Shown here in pieces: positions 32,637 to 42,700 of a DNA stretch of 53,506 nt. Made by a program: the position numbers and the translations under genes. The notes beneath the pieces were generated by a model. It worked only from the letters and a program-made list of their open reading frames with translations, made no database searches and was not told the origin of the DNA. Origin of the DNA: Flavobacterium bernardetii (GTDB lineage Bacteria; Bacteroidota; Bacteroidia; Flavobacteriales; Flavobacteriaceae); assembly GCF_011305415.1 (NCBI RefSeq), contig NZ_JAANOQ010000011.1, positions 1 through 53,506 of the forward strand, given 5' to 3'. How positions within the stretch are numbered: the first letter of the stretch is position 1; each line of letters starts with the position of its first letter.

Positions 32637-34148
32637 TTATTTTATAAAGGTTATATTTTTAAATTTGCTCCTATCTTCATTTGAAATACGTAAAAAATAA
32701 ATCCCTTTTGGTAGAAATTCAAGATTATCAATTTTCTCTACATTATTACCAGAATTATATGTTTTATTATTGGTAATTGTTTTTAATCGCTGTCCTTTTG
32801 TATTGTAAATTTCAAATGATAATTTTTCTGAACTATTTAATGTGAATTCCAATTTTGTTTCATTGTTTATAGGATTCGGATATAAAGTAAAATTAGTATT
32901 TAATTCAAATTCATGGGTTGATAAAATCGAATTTTCAAGACGCGCCATTAAAGAAATATCTTTATAGCCAGCCATTACAATTTTGTTGTCAGATTGGATG
33001 GCTAAACTTGCGAAACCCTCAGGTTCAATTCCAAAATTAAAAATGAAAGTTCCATTAGTTCCAAAAGAATTCACATCGCTTCCGTCTAAATTATAGCATC
33101 CTACTCCAAAGTCCCAATTACTTGCCACACCTGCTGTATATCCAACAATTAAGTGATTGTTTAAATCTACAGCCGCATCAACTCCAAAACCTTCAATAAT
33201 ACCACCAAAATCTTTAATAACTATTCCATTATTCCCAAATGTAGTATCAAGACTTCCATTACTGTGATATCTTACTAGGACTGGCTTATTTTTTAAATTA
33301 TGGTATGCATGGCCTACAACAATAAAATCGCCATTATTAAGTATAACGGCTTTTCTAGCATATGGAAACTCATTTGGACCAAAAGTGGTTGAAACCATTC
33401 CATCTCCATCGAATGAAGTATCAAATGTACCATCAGTATTTAATTTTGATAAAGTAAGACTATTAACGTTGTTACCAATACAAAGAATTTTACCATCATT
33501 CAAAAATTCCAAATCATATAAGATTTCTCCATTAACAATCGCTGTACCATTGTTCGCAAAGGCATTGTCAATAGAACCATTTTGATTTAATCGAACAATA
33601 AATGAATTATTGTTACTATATCCTCCTATATATATATTTCCTGCAGGATCTATTAGAATTGATAATCCTTCTTCATCTGTTGTTGGAAGAGAAATAATAG
33701 TATTGCCAGAGTTACCAAATGTTGTATCTATTGTTCCATTTGAATTTAATCTGGTAACCAAAATTTCAGCATTATTATTTGGCAATTCGATCCCACCTGT
33801 TATCAAAATTTTTCCGTCATTTTGTAATGCTATACTATGTGCATATGCTTGGTTACTATTTGTGACTACAGTTCCATTATTACCAAAAGTAGTGTCAACA
33901 CTACCATCTGTGTTAAATCTGACAACTAAACATTGTGTATATGGATCATTCGTAGCAACAGCACCTGAAGCTACTATTTTACCATCACTCTGAAGAACGA
34001 TTTGTGAAAATTCATTACTTCCAGAGATAAAGTCTTCATAAACTTTGCCGTTTGTTCCAAAAGTAGCATCAAAAGTTGGTGTTTGAGAATAGCCGTAAAT
34101 TGTATTTAAAAGGATAAATAGTATTGAATTTAGTATCGTTTTTTTCAT
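32637..34148 (-). CDS. Delta-60 repeat protein with type IX secretion sorting domain
   Basis: 503 residues. A signal peptide (ending TIYGYSQ) is followed by about seven delta-60-type repeats, with the recurring units LQSDGKI(V/L), VRFNTDGSVDTTFG and NNGT. The C-terminal 75 residues form a type A sorting domain: LYPNPINNETKLEF, then FEIYNTKGQRLKTI and LPKGIYFLRISNEDRSKFKNITFIK. It is thus exported by the type IX system that includes SprA, encoded further right, and attached or released at the surface. Binding partner unknown. Confidence 0.9.
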   Translation of the reverse strand: MKKTILNSILFILLNTIYGYSQTPTFDATFGTNGKVYEDFISGSNEFSQIVLQSDGKIVASGAVATNDPYTQCLVVRFNTDGSVDTTFGNNGTVVTNSNQAYAHSIALQNDGKILITGGIELPNNNAEILVTRLNSNGTIDTTFGNSGNTIISLPTTDEEGLSILIDPAGNIYIGGYSNNNSFIVRLNQNGSIDNAFANNGTAIVNGEILYDLEFLNDGKILCIGNNVNSLTLSKLNTDGTFDTSFDGDGMVSTTFGPNEFPYARKAVILNNGDFIVVGHAYHNLKNKPVLVRYHSNGSLDTTFGNNGIVIKDFGGIIEGFGVDAAVDLNNHLIVGYTAGVASNWDFGVGCYNLDGSDVNSFGTNGTFIFNFGIEPEGFASLAIQSDNKIVMAGYKDISLMARLENSILSTHEFELNTNFTLYPNPINNETKLEFTLNSSEKLSFEIYNTKGQRLKTITNNKTYNSGNNVEKIDNLEFLPKGIYFLRISNEDRSKFKNITFIK

Positions 34149-34217
34149 TATAAATTTTAAGTCTTAGTTTTATCTTAATATACTATCTGAATATAGTATC
34201 GTTTGTTTTTTTATTGT

Positions 34218-34325
34218 TGGCTAACGTTCCGGGGCTGCGTGGAACGTTTATTTCTTGTTAAGTTAGAAAATCGAGCGTGTTGTTTAAGGTAAAAGTAGCT
34301 ATTGTGCCAAACCGTTGTTAGCAGA
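34218..34325. repeat. Dispersed repeat (array element 3)
   Basis: About 108 bases beginning GGCTAACGTTCCGGGGCTGC and ending GTGCCAAACCGTTGTTAGC. The outer parts are complementary (GCTAACG near the start, CGTTGTTAGC at the end). The same modules in the same order make up 34998-35129. Confidence 0.6.
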
Positions 34326-34332
34326 AGTTCAT

Positions 34333-34974
34333 TTATATTTTTGAGGTTTTCAATCTCAGCTTAACATCTCTAAATTCTACAAGTTCAAGCTCAACCGGTT
34401 TTCCCATTAACGTAAATCCTTTCCCTTTTTTAACTAAGTAATTTCCTGAAAAATTCAAATTTTGTAAAAGTTCAAACGGGTGAAGGCAACAAAATCTAAA
34501 AAGCGGGAATAAATTGCTTTTTGCTTCAATCATATCCATTTCTAGTGACATTTTAGCCTTCTTTCGCTTTTTTCCTTCATATGCATTAACAATTATCGTC
34601 TTGGAAATGCTGTCTGCTTTTATTTCCTCATTAGTAAATTCATATCCGTAGAAAGATTTATGATATTTTATTGTATCGGAATCTACGTAAACAAAATCAA
34701 AATATATTTCATCATTGACCTTTGACTCATTTACTAAATAATTAAACATAATAAACTTATCTAAATCATACAATACGCCCTTGAGTTTACCATTACTCGA
34801 AGTAACACTTAGAAAATAGGAATCATTTTTAGAATTTGCGTAAGTAATTCGATCGTGCTTATAACTATCAACATTAATTCTGTATTGCGCTAACAAGTCG
34901 AAATCATAATTTTGAGCGTACCCCGAAACCATTACAAAGATTGCGATGATAGATGTTAAAATACCTTTTTTCAT
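34333..34974 (-). CDS. Secreted protein of unknown function between two repeats
   Basis: 213 residues with a signal peptide (MKKGILTSIIAIFVMVSGYAQ). The body is beta-rich with YFDFVYVDSDTIKYHKSFYG and a CC pair in FRFCCLHPFELLQNLNFSGNY. No family recognised. It is bounded by two copies of the same roughly 110-130 base repeat, the arrangement of a cassette. No close operon partner. Confidence 0.7.
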   Translation of the reverse strand: MKKGILTSIIAIFVMVSGYAQNYDFDLLAQYRINVDSYKHDRITYANSKNDSYFLSVTSSNGKLKGVLYDLDKFIMFNYLVNESKVNDEIYFDFVYVDSDTIKYHKSFYGYEFTNEEIKADSISKTIIVNAYEGKKRKKAKMSLEMDMIEAKSNLFPLFRFCCLHPFELLQNLNFSGNYLVKKGKGFTLMGKPVELELVEFRDVKLRLKTSKI

Positions 34975-34997
34975 TGTTCTAGTTTTTATGAATTTCT

Positions 34998-35129
34998 GCT
35001 AATGTTCCGGCGCTTGGCGAGGTTGCGAACTTCGGAACTACTTATTGTCTGTTAAAGATAAAATTTCTTACGAAACGGAAACGTGATTTTACTACAAAAT
35101 TCGCTATTGTGTAAAACGCTTGTTATGCG
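34998..35129. repeat. Dispersed repeat (array element 4)
   Basis: Begins GCTAATGTTCCGGCGCTTGG and ends GCTATTGTGTAAAACGCTTG followed by TTATGCG. It shares with element 3 the GCTAAYGTTCCGG start, a middle TTGTxxGTTAA and the GCTATTGTG...CG-TTGTTA end. Confidence 0.6.
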
Positions 35130-35145
35130 TTCGGCTTTTTTAGTA

Positions 35146-35697
35146 CTAATTTATTCTTTTGAGAGTTTTTAAATTATATAGAATTATATCGCTATTATCC
35201 TGTTCGTCAAACTTGTTGTTTTTGTTCTTGTCATAATAGCCAGAAACTACCATTGTTCCAGTGTTTTTATTATAAGTTAAATGTTTTACAAAAAAATCAT
35301 TATCTGTCAATTGAGTTTTTGTTTTACCATCTGTTGATAAAATAATTATTTGTGATGGATTAATATTATAACTTTTATTATTTGCGTTTTGTTCAAGAGA
35401 ATTTACTCGAACAAATATTAAATTGATATTTAAACTATCAATTTTAATTTGTTCGGGCATTCCAACTCTAGTGTCTTTGGGAAAATCAACTTGATTTTTT
35501 TTACCAGTTTTAGTATTAATAAAAATTAAAGAACTAAAATTTGAATCATTAACTATATATCTACTAAAATGAAACCCTATAACATAATCAGTTCCTTCTA
35601 CTTCTTTTAATTTATCATAATAAAATTCATTGTTTTTCTCTTGACCATTTGATAAAAGATTAAACATTACAGTAAAAATAAAAATTATTTTTCTCAT
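35146..35697 (-). CDS. Secreted protein of unknown function, propeller-like fragment
   Basis: 183 residues with a signal peptide (IFIFTVMFNLLSNGQ). Beta-strand pattern with SSLIFINTKTGKKNQVDFPK and IIILSTDGKTKTQLTDNDFF resembles blades of a beta-propeller. Near the end, DKNKNNKFDEQDNSD looks like a calcium-binding loop. Family not recognised. It lies in the repeat-separated row of orphan genes. Confidence 0.7.
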   Translation of the reverse strand: MRKIIFIFTVMFNLLSNGQEKNNEFYYDKLKEVEGTDYVIGFHFSRYIVNDSNFSSLIFINTKTGKKNQVDFPKDTRVGMPEQIKIDSLNINLIFVRVNSLEQNANNKSYNINPSQIIILSTDGKTKTQLTDNDFFVKHLTYNKNTGTMVVSGYYDKNKNNKFDEQDNSDIILYNLKTLKRIN

Positions 35698-35723
35698 AGT
35701 TTTATTGTTTGTGGTTTAAGCTG

Positions 35724-35798
35724 ACGCATAACTTATACATACCCACTACTTAATAGCAATACATTTAATTAGCACGGATTGCAAATCAGCGCTATTGG
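35724..35798. repeat. Dispersed repeat, long copy (array element 5)
   Basis: ACGCATAACTTATACATACC continues to TTAGCACGGATTGCA and AATCAGCGCTATTGGG. Aligns with element 2 on the left and element 1 on the right. Confidence 0.65.
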
Positions 35799-35819
35799 GT
35801 TATTAAATTTATTTAACCA

Positions 35820-37904
35820 TTAATAATCAAAATACCAATTAAATAAATCTGTAGAAATCCCAACAGAAACCCAAGTGGTGTTTGATTTTTCAAAAGTTGC
35901 TGATGTTTTGGTTGGGTCGAAACTTCTGTGAATTATATTGGCAAATACTTTCAAATTCGAACTTGGATTGATAATGTATCCTGCAGTGAAATCACCAATT
36001 AAGATTGTAGTTGTATTTCCTTGTCCGGCGAAAGCACCTTCATCATAAGGTCTTGGATTGGTTTCGCTATCGTATGGGATAAATAAATTGGTTCCGTAGT
36101 TGAAATTGTTGGTTCCGTCAGTATAATCGAAACCTCTTTTTCCGTAAATCAATTTCGCTTGTGAAAAATATCTGTTTTTGGTGTAACACGCAATTCCAAT
36201 TAACTCTTTAAAGTTGGCACCCCAAGCATGTCCCATACTTTGGTTGTTGTGCGTATAATTAGTAAGTGTAGCACTATGAGAATACACATACGGACGAACT
36301 ATATTATATTCGGCTTGTAGTGTTAAGTTTTCAATATCGAACGCGTTGAAATATTTGGCTCCAATTTGGTATCCGAATTTGTTTTTCCAACTTTTATTTC
36401 CTTTCGAAACATCGCCAACCGAAAATTCATCAATTAAAAATTGTCCGTAAGCACTAAATTTACTGTTGAATTTATATTTAGACGTGATTCCTAACAAGGC
36501 ATTCCCCGATTTTGGTGAAGAAGCAAATTCCACAGCTCTATAAAAAATGATTGGATTGATAAAGTTGGGATCGAATCCTCTTCCGTTAGTATTTGACCAA
36601 ACTACGCTTTCAAATAAACCTAAATTCCATCTTTTAGTAACGTTCCAACTCAAATAATGGTTTGCCATATATTTTGAAGCATACGTTCCTTCGGCTGTGT
36701 TTTCTGGTGTAATATCACGCAAAAACATATAGGTGTTGGTGTATTTTATTTTCCAAAAAGTAGTATTGAATTTTATAAACGGATACGGACTTGTAGCATC
36801 TCCTTGAATTACCGAACGGTATCCATCTCCAATAAAATTTCTTCCGTAACCCAATTGCACATCGAAAAACTTAGTCGCCGTAAATTTGATGTTGGCTTCT
36901 GCCATAGGAAAATCGAAGGCATCTGTTCTAAATTGTTTAGCAATTCCAACTCCAGGAATCGTTCCAGGGTTTCCTCCAGAAGGTTTTAAACTAATAGCAT
37001 AAGCATTATAATAATCAGCAAAACGACCTTGACTTTCGTAAATTGAGGTTGTTAATGTGATGTTTTTACCTAAACCTGCTTGTATGTTAAGTCCTCTGGT
37101 GTTCACAAATGTGTTTTGTAATTCGCTATCAAAATCTTTTCCACCACGCATGTCTAAAATAGGGTTCATTAAAAACCAATAACCATCACCTTGCATTTGT
37201 ACTAAGTTTTCATTCCAAATTTTTCTACCAAACCACGATGTTTTTTTCATAGCTTTTGCTTGATAATTCTTTTCAAAATCATAATATCTAGCAACATCTT
37301 TGTACGAATAAGGTTTTTCTGCGGTGTGATTATTTGTCCCAACTTGATTCATATAGGCTTCAAATTCGGCATATTTTTGATGATTGAATGGAATGTTTAA
37401 ACCACTTTTGAATTGTGGGTTTTCGAATTTATTATAAACAATATCCTCAAATTCTTTTAATTCAGTTTTTGCTGTAATTTTCTCTGTACGATAGGCGTCT
37501 TCAGCTTTTTTCTTAGTTCTTTCATCATCTGAAAAAGGGAAGTTTACTTTCAAGGTATATTTCGCATAAACGGGTTTACCGTTATAAGTTGCAGGTTGCA
37601 CAACTGGAAGCAATGAAAAAACACGTTTGGTTTCGTTTTTAATTTCTTCTGAAGCCGCATCGATATATAAAAGATCAAATTTCCCTAAAGTATCGACTGC
37701 AAAAAGCGCAATGATAGTCGACTTTTCAGCGGTATATTCTTTATTGAAATTTTGTTTGAAACTGTCTTGGATAGTCGCAAAAAAACAAGCATCGTCTTCT
37801 GGTTTCGCTTTACAACTTTCAAAGATTGGTAATTTTTCTGTGTTGTTTTGTGAGAAAACAGACAGAGAAAACAAAACAACGATTGTACTTAATATTTTTT
37901 TCAT
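35820..37904 (-). CDS. remB: Gliding motility protein RemB
   Basis: 694 residues from the ATG at 37904 (signal peptide MKKILSTIVVLFSLSVFSQ). Five upstream codons belong to a dispersed repeat (TGTCATTGCGAGGCACG) and are not counted. An N-terminal TonB-C-like stretch (ALFAVDTLGKFDLLYI, NGKPVYAKYTLKVNFPF) is followed by a region of outer-membrane beta strands (IQAGLGKNITLTTSIYES, FFDVQLGYGRNFIGDGY, MFLRDITPEN) ending in WVSVGISTDLFNWYFDY. This layout and the neighbourhood of gcvH, a VanZ-like gene and sprA fit Flavobacterium johnsoniae RemB. RemB takes part in surface gliding; its exact biochemical role is unknown. Confidence 0.8.
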   Translation of the reverse strand: MKKILSTIVVLFSLSVFSQNNTEKLPIFESCKAKPEDDACFFATIQDSFKQNFNKEYTAEKSTIIALFAVDTLGKFDLLYIDAASEEIKNETKRVFSLLPVVQPATYNGKPVYAKYTLKVNFPFSDDERTKKKAEDAYRTEKITAKTELKEFEDIVYNKFENPQFKSGLNIPFNHQKYAEFEAYMNQVGTNNHTAEKPYSYKDVARYYDFEKNYQAKAMKKTSWFGRKIWNENLVQMQGDGYWFLMNPILDMRGGKDFDSELQNTFVNTRGLNIQAGLGKNITLTTSIYESQGRFADYYNAYAISLKPSGGNPGTIPGVGIAKQFRTDAFDFPMAEANIKFTATKFFDVQLGYGRNFIGDGYRSVIQGDATSPYPFIKFNTTFWKIKYTNTYMFLRDITPENTAEGTYASKYMANHYLSWNVTKRWNLGLFESVVWSNTNGRGFDPNFINPIIFYRAVEFASSPKSGNALLGITSKYKFNSKFSAYGQFLIDEFSVGDVSKGNKSWKNKFGYQIGAKYFNAFDIENLTLQAEYNIVRPYVYSHSATLTNYTHNNQSMGHAWGANFKELIGIACYTKNRYFSQAKLIYGKRGFDYTDGTNNFNYGTNLFIPYDSETNPRPYDEGAFAGQGNTTTILIGDFTAGYIINPSSNLKVFANIIHRSFDPTKTSATFEKSNTTWVSVGISTDLFNWYFDY

Positions 37905-37965
37905 GTCATTGCGAGGCACGAAGCAATCTTTAAATCTGCCACAAAGGCGCTAAGTCGCTAAGTTT
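37905..37965. repeat. Dispersed repeat upstream of remB
   Basis: TGTCATTGCGAGGCACGAAG followed by CAATC, then CCACAAAGGCGCTAAGTCGC. Both parts resemble motifs seen repeatedly in Bacteroidota intergenic DNA (from memory); a CGCTAAG-CGCAAAG relative occurs at 47616-47650 before ruvA. Confidence 0.55.
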
Positions 37966-38013
37966 TTTTTTAATTTAATACTGATTTTTCTACTTAATTC
38001 TTTTATTTTTTGG

Positions 38014-38054
38014 CTTCGAGAGCCTCAGCCAACCGGTGACTGAGGCTCTCGAAG
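38014..38054. repeat. 15-base perfect inverted repeat after deoC
   Basis: CTTCGAGAGCCTCAG and CTGAGGCTCTCGAAG are separated by 11 bases. On the minus strand it follows deoC but lacks a T tract, so it is better called a palindromic repeat than a terminator. Confidence 0.75.
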
Positions 38055-38061
38055 TCACTTT

Positions 38062-38805
38062 TCAATAACTTCCCGAAGTTTCTATTCCTTCAGAAATGGC
38101 TTTCGCCGATGATGTTCCTATTCTTTTTACACCTAACTTAATCATTTCAAGTGCTTCCTCTTTTGTTTTGATGCCACCAGATGCTTTTACTGGTAACGGA
38201 AATGCGTTTTCTAACATGGCAATTATTGCAGGAAAAGTGGCTCCATTAGGTGAACCATCTAAGGTTTTATAAAATCCAGTTGAAGATTTTACAAATACAT
38301 TTTCAAATTCAATTTCCTTGAAATTAGCCGCAACCACATTTTTTATTAATGAGGTTATTTGAATAATCTGAGCACCGTTTAAAGCTGCAATTTCAATAAT
38401 CCATTTTATGGTTTTGTTGTGTTGCAATGCGAATTGTGTGCCTTGCAAAACTTCTTGTTTCACCAGATTAATTTCACCTAATTTAAACGCTTCAAAATTA
38501 ATAACAAAATCTAATTCGTCTGCGCCGTCTTTTATGGCTTGTTTGGCTTCAATTAGCTTTTCTTCAATAGTGTTTGTTCCTTCAGGGAAACCAATTACGG
38601 TTCCTATTAAAACTTTTGAATTTTGACTATCAATTAATTTTTTGGCCAATCCCACTTTATCTGGTCTGATCATAACCAGTTTGAACATTTCGTCAATAGT
38701 TTCTTGCACAAAGTTTTGAACCAAAACAGTGTTTTCTTTTTCAGAAATTTTTGCTTGCTTAGCTGTTTTTAAATACGTTGAATCTAAATAGGACTTGATG
38801 TTCAT
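38062..38805 (-). CDS. deoC: Deoxyribose-phosphate aldolase
   Basis: 247 residues. Class I aldolase of the DeoC family. The Schiff-base lysine is Lys173 in FVKSSTGF. The second conserved lysine is Lys207 in VKASGGI, and Asp99 in ELDFVIN is the third active-site residue. It converts 2-deoxyribose 5-phosphate into glyceraldehyde 3-phosphate and acetaldehyde in the cytoplasm, in deoxynucleoside breakdown. It stands alone between a palindromic repeat and a terminator, at the edge of the remB to maeB block. Confidence 0.96.
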   Translation of the reverse strand: MNIKSYLDSTYLKTAKQAKISEKENTVLVQNFVQETIDEMFKLVMIRPDKVGLAKKLIDSQNSKVLIGTVIGFPEGTNTIEEKLIEAKQAIKDGADELDFVINFEAFKLGEINLVKQEVLQGTQFALQHNKTIKWIIEIAALNGAQIIQITSLIKNVVAANFKEIEFENVFVKSSTGFYKTLDGSPNGATFPAIIAMLENAFPLPVKASGGIKTKEEALEMIKLGVKRIGTSSAKAISEGIETSGSY

Positions 38806-38830
38806 TTATTGATTTATTGGTAAAAATAAA

Positions 38831-38854
38831 AAAATCTCACCAAAGTGAGATTTT
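38831..38854 (-). terminator. Terminator after the gcvH-vanZ pair
   Basis: AAAATCTCAC/GTGAGATTTT with a CAAA loop; on the minus strand the stem is followed by T residues. Confidence 0.85.
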
Positions 38855-38857
38855 AAT

Positions 38858-39235
38858 TTAGTTTTTTATTGCATAAAACTTTTTGACATATATAAAACTT
38901 GCTAGTGCACCTATAGAATTTGCTAAAATATCATACCAATCGAATGTGCGATGAAGCGTGAAACTTTCTTGCATAAACTCTATTGAAATTCCTATTATTA
39001 AAGCTAAAAAAAGAACTATTAGAATGTAATTCAAACTAGTATTTTTTAAGCTTCTTGACCAAAAATAAACAAATACGAAGTAGAATATAAAATGAACTAC
39101 TTTGTCTTTATATTGGAACGTAAATTTAGGAACGTTTGGCGCATCATCTAAACAAAAATAAAAAATCAGAATTGTCCAAATAAATGCAAGAATCTTAAAT
39201 AAATTATGCGCCAATAAGTGATGTATACGCTTCAT
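38858..39235 (-). CDS. VanZ-like family membrane protein
   Basis: 125 residues from the ATG at 39235; the earlier in-frame start lies further inside gcvH. Four membrane helices and the VanZ signature: [15 protein letters not shown], then [35 protein letters not shown], with the conserved EF-Q and D---N-G residues. The biochemical role of stand-alone VanZ proteins is unknown. It overlaps gcvH by 32 bases, a common arrangement in flavobacteria next to sprA. Confidence 0.9.
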   Translation of the reverse strand: MKRIHHLLAHNLFKILAFIWTILIFYFCLDDAPNVPKFTFQYKDKVVHFIFYFVFVYFWSRSLKNTSLNYILIVLFLALIIGISIEFMQESFTLHRTFDWYDILANSIGALASFIYVKKFYAIKN

Positions 39236-39584
39236 TTGATAATAATTCATCTATTTCAGAAGCATTAGAAATTTTAATTTTAACCATCCAACCTGCTCCA
39301 TAAGGATCAGTATTTACAGTTTCTGGATTACTTTCTAAATCGTCATTGAATTCAATAATTTCACCACTTAATGGTAAAAATAAATCTGAAACCGTTTTTA
39401 CAGCTTCCACAGTTCCGAAAACCTCATCTTTATCTAAAGTTTGGTCTAAAGTTTCTACTTCAACATAAACAATATCACCTAATTCTTTTTGAGCAAAATC
39501 TGTAATTCCTACAGTTGCTACATCTCCTTCAATTGAAACCCACTCGTGGTCTTTTGTGTACTTTAAGTTTGCTGGTATATTCAT
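39204..39584 (-). CDS. gcvH: Glycine cleavage system H protein
   Basis: 126 residues. The lipoyl-carrying lysine is Lys63 in VEAVKTVSD, and the family opening [31 protein letters not shown] is intact. The protein carries the methylamine group between the P, T and L proteins of the glycine cleavage complex in the cytoplasm. The other components are not in the window; their absence here is normal in this group. Confidence 0.97.
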   Translation of the reverse strand: MNIPANLKYTKDHEWVSIEGDVATVGITDFAQKELGDIVYVEVETLDQTLDKDEVFGTVEAVKTVSDLFLPLSGEIIEFNDDLESNPETVNTDPYGAGWMVKIKISNASEIDELLSNEAYTSLIGA

Positions 39585-39670
39585 TTGTATTTATTTGTTG
39601 TTTTTAATTTGGTCAAATGGTATCGCTTTTTTTATTTGCGAGTTCATTTTTTAATTGTGTTTATTTATGA

Positions 39671-39678
39671 CAAATGTA
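39671..39678 (-). promoter_or_regulatory. Promoter -7 element of gcvH
   Basis: TACATTTG on the minus strand, 86 bases before the gcvH ATG, in the spacer after sprA. No -33 TTG found. Confidence 0.45.
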
Positions 39679-39715
39679 AATTATATTCTTAAAATTTACT
39701 ATTAATTTTTATTTT

Positions 39716-42700
39716 TTAATTTCCGAAATTATATATAAAAGTAAAGCCAGAACGAATGTTTGTAAGCGGGAATGCTGTTGAAATGACTGCTTTAGAAAAT
39801 TGATGATCATAGAAAAACTTCGCTGTGAAATTTTTACTAAAGGCATAACCTGCGGATAATTTGAATGACCAAATGTTTTGCCCACCACCTAATTGATTGT
39901 TATCGTAATCTAAATATCGTACAATTGTCATGTTTTGACGAAGTGTGAAATCGGCTTTTAAATCAATATCACTCTTAATCATTCCTTGTGCGTTGTCGGC
40001 TAATTTCGAATTAAACTGAACGCCTTTAATTCTGTAACCAATACGAACGGTGTAATCGTTTCCTTGTACTTCTGTTAATAAATTATTATCGAAACTCATA
40101 TTTAAACTTCGGTCTTTTTTCATTTCGACCATAATGTTTAATGAGTTTTTCAATTCGAAATTAACATTAAGTAATGGATTAAATTGCTCTGTTAAATTGA
40201 CATTTGAAGTAATAATATCTGGGAATAAATTACCATCCGTATCTGTTGGACTTGGATTTAAGTTACTTCTAAATGAATTCACACTATAACTAGAACGGTA
40301 TCCGTGTTGCATAGAAAAACGTTTGAAATTATCTTTAAACCAAGTCAATTTCATTAAACCTGTATATTTCAATGTCCAGTTTGGTAATGGGAAACTAGAG
40401 AATAATCCAGTTTGCACAGATGATGTTTTCACTCCAGAATAGGCAGATAAAAATGCAGGTACTAAAACACGCTGACTATTTTTTCCGAATTTATCTGGAT
40501 AACCATCAGCATCAAAACCGTAATTTGAAGTACCATAAAATTCATCTGCTAAACGTATTGCCACAGCATAACGATTTTTACGGAATCTATCAAAAATTTC
40601 AGATTGATTTTCATCACTAGCTTTAAATGCCGTTTTAATCATAATAGTAGAAATATTAAAATTTCCAGTACTATAAGGCGACAATGAGTTGTAGTTTCCG
40701 TCAACTGCGTCAAATTGTTCCGAATAGTTCTCCGTAATATTTCTCTCTGCGTTGATATCAATTTTTAAATCTGGAATAAATTCTACTTGTGCAGTATAAT
40801 CTAATCGTTTCGATTTAATTTGAGTAAAGCTCTGATTGAATTCTGGGTAATTTGTTAAATAACCTCTTTTAGCCGATTCATACCTAATATCCGATTGATC
40901 TCCGAAAACGAAACCTAATGTTGGTTTTGATGTTCCGAAAAATCCTAATCCTGGTAAATATCCTGGTAATAACGTTCCTCCAGATTCTGTATAATTCACT
41001 TGAATGTTTTTGACAGAAGTTAGCAAACCAATTCCAAATCTAGCAAAACCACCTCTTTCTTCTTGTATTACTTTAGGAGCAGTATTGACTACTTTTTCAC
41101 CTGGTTTTGGTGGTGTTTTTTTAGAAGGAACTGCTTGTTTTTTCTGTTTTTTAACGGTTAATCCAATATATTTATAAAAGGCATTCATATCTAATGCTGT
41201 CTTTATATTATGCGAATTAGCATTCTGAATAGTATTTCCTAATTGATAAATAGTACCGTCTAACGCTTCAAAAGTTGAAAAGGCATCTGAAGAACGTTGC
41301 CAGCTGTAATCTCCTGTATATATGTATGAAGATTTAATGAAACTTAAAGCTGGAATTTTATTTATTGGTAAATCGTAATTAGCTGTTATTTGTTGGTTGT
41401 GCGTATTGGCTGTACCAAAATTCCAGTAATCATTCCAAATGTCTAAGTCGTTAATTGGGTTATTTTGCGCATCAAAATAATTTCTTACGATATTATTATT
41501 TGCAGCAGTATAATTTAATTTTAATGATTTTGTAATTGGGAAATTCACACCATACTGATAATTGAAGAAATAATTTCTTCTGTACAATGGATCTAAACCA
41601 ATACCCTGAACATCAACCAATCTAAATTGTTGACGATTAAATTGTCTGACAATATTAGAATTAAATGTAATATTACTTGGTAAGAAGTTAAAATTAAAAT
41701 CGCTTAATGCTTTATAATATCCGTTTTTCTTGAAAAACTTATTCTTTTTAAATGGTTCAATGGACAATGGTTTAAACGAATAGGCATAATCCAAAGATGA
41801 TTTTTGTTGTTGATCTACCAAATTTTGAACTTGGAAATCGTGATGTAACATTTCGTTAAACGAATATGAAAGTGTCAAATTCTCAACATCATAAAAACGT
41901 TGTTTTTGTTTTTCTCCACGGTCTTTTTTCACACCAATAAAGTTTACACTTGTACGTTTGGTATAATCGATAGCGCGGTTTTCAATTTCGTCTTTTTTGT
42001 TTTGTTCCGTTTCTGCATCAATTACTTCTTTCAGCTCTAAATCTAAATATAATGGATCGTATTTTGGTGTAATTACTTGCTCACCAACTGCATAGTTAAA
42101 AGGTAAATTCAATTTCCATTTTTTCGGTAATAATTGCCCAACATTAAAGTTAGAAACTACGTCATATTGTTTTACGTCTTCTCTACTTCTTTCATTCGGA
42201 CCTTCTTCTAGAGCTCCAAAACCAATTGTACTTAAACGTCCCGTTGCAGAGAATGTTGCGAAGTCAGCCAAATTCGTATCTAAATTAGCTACGGCAGCAT
42301 AACCTCCTTTATTGTCAATTTCAGACATACGAAGTTCGTTAAACCAAACTTCTCCTCTAACTGCACCTGTTGCATCTGATGAACCATTCGGATTTTTAAG
42401 TCCGACCATTAAGGTTCTTACTTGTCCGAAATTAGGATTTCCTTTAATACCGATTTTCATACGGTCTATAGAAGGGTCTAAATCTTCTGAGTTCATAAAG
42501 GCAATTCCGTTAGTATCCGTATTACCTATTAAAGCAGCATTACCAGCAATTTTTAAACTTTTAATTTTTGAAAGCAAAGCTAAAGGTAATTCAATTTCGT
42601 TATCTGCTAACCAAATATCTTCGGGAGTACGAGCATTTAAATCACTCACTTTTAATGGCATTTCAATTTGGTAGAAATTATCGGTAAAGTCATTTCCTAT

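Noticed and set aside
31602..35819. CRISPR array
   Set aside because: The repeats are long, few, diverged, of two kinds and separated by whole genes rather than by short uniform spacers; no cas genes are present.
37905..37919. Five extra codons (MPRND) before RemB
   Set aside because: They are encoded by a dispersed intergenic repeat; the next ATG starts a normal signal peptide.
38014..38054. Terminator of deoC
   Set aside because: The hairpin is strong, but on the deoC strand it is followed by CCAAAAAAT rather than a T tract; listed as a palindromic repeat instead.
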